This document shows positions 61,259-64,000 of a stretch of DNA of 64,000 nucleotides, piece by piece. Source of the stretch: a virus; IMG/VR virus record IMGVR_UViG_3300027749_000039, positions 124,001 to 188,000 of that record. The stretch is one strand, 5' to 3'. Both the position numbers and the translations under genes were made by a program. Position 1 is the first letter of the stretch, and the number at the start of each line of letters is the position of its first letter. Below the pieces are notes generated by a model. The model did no database searches. It saw only the letters and a program-made list of their open reading frames with translations, and was not told the origin of the DNA.

Positions 61259-64000
61259 ATTGTATATAACTTAATGACCAGTCAGTTACATTTATAAATC
61301 CGGTATTACCATCGCAATCTAAATAAACTTCCCAAGTATCATTATTTACTGCGGTTATTGTTGTGCCTGTTATTTTCTCCCATGCTCCATTTGAAGCTGA
61401 AGTAGTAGTTGTAAGCACAGTATCTGAAGTTATATTTAATGATGAATTTTGTGCTAATATTAATCTAATTTCAGCACCGTTATAAGTTGCTGAATCACCT
61501 GTGCTAGATTTTCTAACCCATACGGATATAATGGTTCTTTTGCCAATTGCTGCTGGTATATATTTATACATACCAGCAAATTTTGTTGTTGGAAATAATG
61601 AATATGTTATAACTTGTGGAACGATAGCTGTTGAATAACTAGCGGATAAATAATAATTACTATCACGATATGTATATCCATTTTTATAATAGCTACTATA
61701 AGTTAATCCATTTAAATAGTTAAACTTAATAGCCGAATCTAATGTTAATCTATTAGCACCAGATATTAAATTTAGATTATTTGTTTTACAATTGTTAAAA
61801 TTCCAATTACAAAAATAATTTAGATATTGAGAAGTACCACCTGATAATAAAAAACTATCAAATGGAATTAAGCTATAAGTGCTATTATTAATAAAATTAA
61901 CATTATCAAAAATAATATGACTATAATCTGCGGGTGATGCACTAAGCATAGTTTCATATGAATAAAAAATTGGCGATAAAGCAGTATTTGATATAGTTGA
62001 ATTTATTATTTTAATGTTAAATGTTTTATTAATGATAAGTGTATTACCAGTGCTACTACTCGTAGCACTTTTGCCGGTATTATAAATATTTAAATTTTCA
62101 AATACGCTGTCATACGAAGTTATTGATAATCCAACATTATTATTCCATATGTTTATATTTTTAAATGTTTTGCCGTTTTTAAATTGTTTTCCTCTAAAAT
62201 TCACTCCATCAACGCCTGAAGAATAACATGAGTGAAATATTAAATTATTTATATCACCTATTATATAATTTGATGTGTTAATATTAAATCCAAAATAAGG
62301 ACTACCATAAAGACCCGCAAAATTATTATTAATAAATGCAAAGTTGGATAAAAAGAAATCGGAACTATTAGAACAATAAACAAATAAACTATTGGAAAAT
62401 GTTCCACTATTTGAGGTATAAGAATATGGTTGATAAACCGGCCAGCTATTATTTGTAAATCCAGGTTCAAATAATTGAACAGGTGAAGCTAATGGTACAT
62501 TAAATATAACATTATTGTCCATCAATATATTATTTAATTGATGCGCAGTATATGCGCCATAACCTGACGTACTTCTAAGGGCGGTCAGCTTATTATTAAA
62601 ATAATTATTAATTTTATTAAAACTACAACCAATAAAACTTCTACTTTTACTATATGTAAGTCCAGTACTACCCGGATTAATTGCACAAATTGTATTTGTT
62701 TCTAATCCAGAACTGAATTCGGTGTTTAATCCTATACCATATGGGTTTATCCAATTTCCATTTGACGAAAGCACAGGACCACTGCCGGGATTTGAATTGG
62801 CACCTATATTTTTAAACTCTACATATTGTATATTTGCCTGCCCACCACGCATTTCGATATACATATTATTAGTTGGATCACCAATTATTTTAATATTTCT
62901 ACTTAAATTGGCAATTTCTCCAATATAAGGACTATCACCCGAATGCAAATAAGTTAAAGGTGTTGTTGCGGTTATATTAGTGCCAGAAATAGAAGAAATA
63001 GTAGCTAAATCATATTCCGAATATGAAAATCCAGTTGGTGTTAATAATATAGAATCACCACTTTTCCAACCAGTAGCTATTGATGTTGTGATAGAAATTG
63101 ATCCAGTAGCACTTGTGTTTGATAAATAAGTCCAAGGTGTCACAGTTGCACCAATTATTTCAATAACTCCATATGAATTTACAAAAATTCCAGAGCCAAC
63201 ACTGATAGAAGCTCCAAAAGCTAATGTGGCTGTTGAACTAGTTGCAAATCTATTTGCTAAACTACCTATTGAAAAATATCCACCACTATTAACAACTAGA
63301 TCGCCTGATAGTTTAAGATAATAATCAGTATTAGAAGCTGTACCAAAGACTAAAGAACCACCATATGATATTTCTATACCATTAGAAGCTGTCGCTGATG
63401 AAGTTCCAAGCATAGATATAGTGCATGAATTATATGTATTTTGGCTCCATACTCCTGCTTGATTTACTATTTCACCTTGAATAAATATTTGATCATTTGA
63501 TGTTGCTGTTTGTGTTGCGGATGTAATAAATGCTTTCATTATATTAGAAAGTGCATATTGGGAGCTAGATACCGTAAAAATATTACTATCATAATTGCTA
63601 CTTGAACAAATATAAGCAACGGCACCGCTAACATTTGAAGCTTTTAAAGATACCGCATATGTAGCTGTTGTTGAAAATGTAACTGGATTAACAAACTTGA
63701 AAAACTCCCAACTATAGTGTTGTGAATAATATGTGCTGCCCGCAACATCAACTGGATATAAATTATATGAACCTGCTGTACTAAATGTTATGGTTGTACC
63801 AGCAACATCCATTGAATTTGTAATATCACTAATTTTTATAGATATGGTTGCTGTTTGTAGCCAACGATTAACTTTTAATCCAATATGTGTAATTGAGCCT
63901 GTTGTACCAAAATTAAATCCAGCTGATGTTGTTGATAATACGGTTCCAACTGCGGTTGGAAACCATAACCTACTAGCTATATTATTAAATAGATTATATC
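61257..64000 (-). CDS. Large beta-helix-like tail fibre/spike protein, 5' end outside window
   Basis: The frame stays open past the first internal ATG (63812) to the window edge, so the start is beyond 64000. At least 910 residues. Asn/Ser/Thr/Gly-rich; the central region has many repeats of the type NNVIFNVPLASPVQLFEPGF and FINNNFAGLYGSPYF, N-rich ladder turns typical of right-handed parallel beta-helices. The C-terminal domain (SVWVRKSSTGDSATYNGAEI) is a carbohydrate-binding-like jelly roll. Probably receptor-binding. Confidence 0.75.
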   Translation of the reverse strand, partial: YNLFNNIASRLWFPTAVGTVLSTTSAGFNFGTTGSITHIGLKVNRWLQTATISIKISDITNSMDVAGTTITFSTAGSYNLYPVDVAGSTYYSQHYSWEFFKFVNPVTFSTTATYAVSLKASNVSGAVAYICSSSNYDSNIFTVSSSQYALSNIMKAFITSATQTATSNDQIFIQGEIVNQAGVWSQNTYNSCTISMLGTSSATASNGIEISYGGSLVFGTASNTDYYLKLSGDLVVNSGGYFSIGSLANRFATSSTATLAFGASISVGSGIFVNSYGVIEIIGATVTPWTYLSNTSATGSISITTSIATGWKSGDSILLTPTGFSYSEYDLATISSISGTNITATTPLTYLHSGDSPYIGEIANLSRNIKIIGDPTNNMYIEMRGGQANIQYVEFKNIGANSNPGSGPVLSSNGNWINPYGIGLNTEFSSGLETNTICAINPGSTGLTYSKSRSFIGCSFNKINNYFNNKLTALRSTSGYGAYTAHQLNNILMDNNVIFNVPLASPVQLFEPGFTNNSWPVYQPYSYTSNSGTFSNSLFVYCSNSSDFFLSNFAFINNNFAGLYGSPYFGFNINTSNYIIGDINNLIFHSCYSSGVDGVNFRGKQFKNGKTFKNINIWNNNVGLSITSYDSVFENLNIYNTGKSATSSSTGNTLIINKTFNIKIINSTISNTALSPIFYSYETMLSASPADYSHIIFDNVNFINNSTYSLIPFDSFLLSGGTSQYLNYFCNWNFNNCKTNNLNLISGANRLTLDSAIKFNYLNGLTYSSYYKNGYTYRDSNYYLSASYSTAIVPQVITYSLFPTTKFAGMYKYIPAAIGKRTIISVWVRKSSTGDSATYNGAEIRLILAQNSSLNITSDTVLTTTTSASNGAWEKITGTTITAVNNDTWEVYLDCDGNTGFINVTDWSLSYIQ

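Noticed and set aside
1-64000. Stop-codon reassignment (as in Lak-type megaphages)
   Set aside because: TAG, TAA and TGA all end clearly recognised genes, for example TAG at 7249 and 13338, and no clear suppressor tRNA was found.

Overview
The window is a 64 kb, AT-rich, densely packed piece of what is almost certainly a very large tailed phage of a Bacteroidota host. Genes abut or overlap by a few bases. Many transcription units begin with the Bacteroidota promoter signature TTG, 19-20 nt, TAnnTTTG. T4-like traits are present: a Pnkp-type 5' kinase, RNA ligases, many homing endonucleases and MKxIKxFExF N-termini that resemble capsid-targeting sequences. Long repetitive beta-rich virion proteins lie on the minus strand (41.4-43.7, 55.3-55.9 and 61.3-64.0 kb). 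TAG, TAA and TGA all serve as stops, so the code looks standard.

Most of the window serves translation. I read about 55 tRNA or tRNA-like genes in six arrays (5.4-7.8, 9.5-9.9, 18.8-21.3, 34.0-35.9, 37.2-38.5 and 47.3-48.9 kb) plus one lone tRNA-Gly. Together they cover all 20 amino acids. Alongside are LeuRS (without editing domain), SerRS, a minimal AlaRS, TyrRS, AsnRS, GlnRS, an orphan PheS N-terminal domain, SmpB and a Thg1-like enzyme. An RNA-repair set is also present: two ATP-dependent RNA ligases near 12-14 kb and a T4 Pnkp-like kinase at 56.5 kb.

The main discovery candidate is how the tRNA arrays seem to be controlled. Each array is preceded by a short ORF, missed by ordinary gene calling, whose codons match the tRNAs downstream, then by an intrinsic terminator. 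The leader at 9.41 kb is Ser/Arg-rich before Ser and Arg tRNAs. The one at 33.8 kb is made largely of Asn, Leu, Ile, Val, Thr, Arg and Cys, exactly the isotypes that follow. The one at 47.1 kb is Gln/Asp/Pro-rich before Asp, Pro and Gln tRNAs. The one at 48.5 kb has five consecutive Gln codons before three tRNA-Gln genes and GlnRS. In six of seven cases a segment at or near the end of the leader ORF can pair with the 5' arm of the terminator as an antiterminator. This is the layout of ribosome-mediated attenuation (as in trp, his and phe operons), here applied to tRNA genes in a phage.

Other layers: five homing endonucleases sit inside the tRNA arrays, and three share one C-terminal zinc-ribbon/HTH module joined to different nuclease cores. 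About a dozen tRNAs carry A54 in the T-loop, ten of them with T58, a swap of the usual T54-A58 pair. An EcoRV-like nuclease (22.3 kb) and a Dam-type methylase (53.4 kb) may form a split restriction-modification pair. A kinase-fold protein carries a possible capsid-targeting N-terminus. Metabolic and host-takeover genes include DHFR, a CoaD-like adenylyltransferase, a PLP aminotransferase, two M20-like peptidases, HU, a ClpC-like unfoldase lacking its N-domain, a CYTH protein, a dual-specificity phosphatase, a metallophosphoesterase and a HAD hydrolase. Many small proteins, often in runs, are of unknown function; one family shares the C-terminal tail EWRxxQIxxIL.
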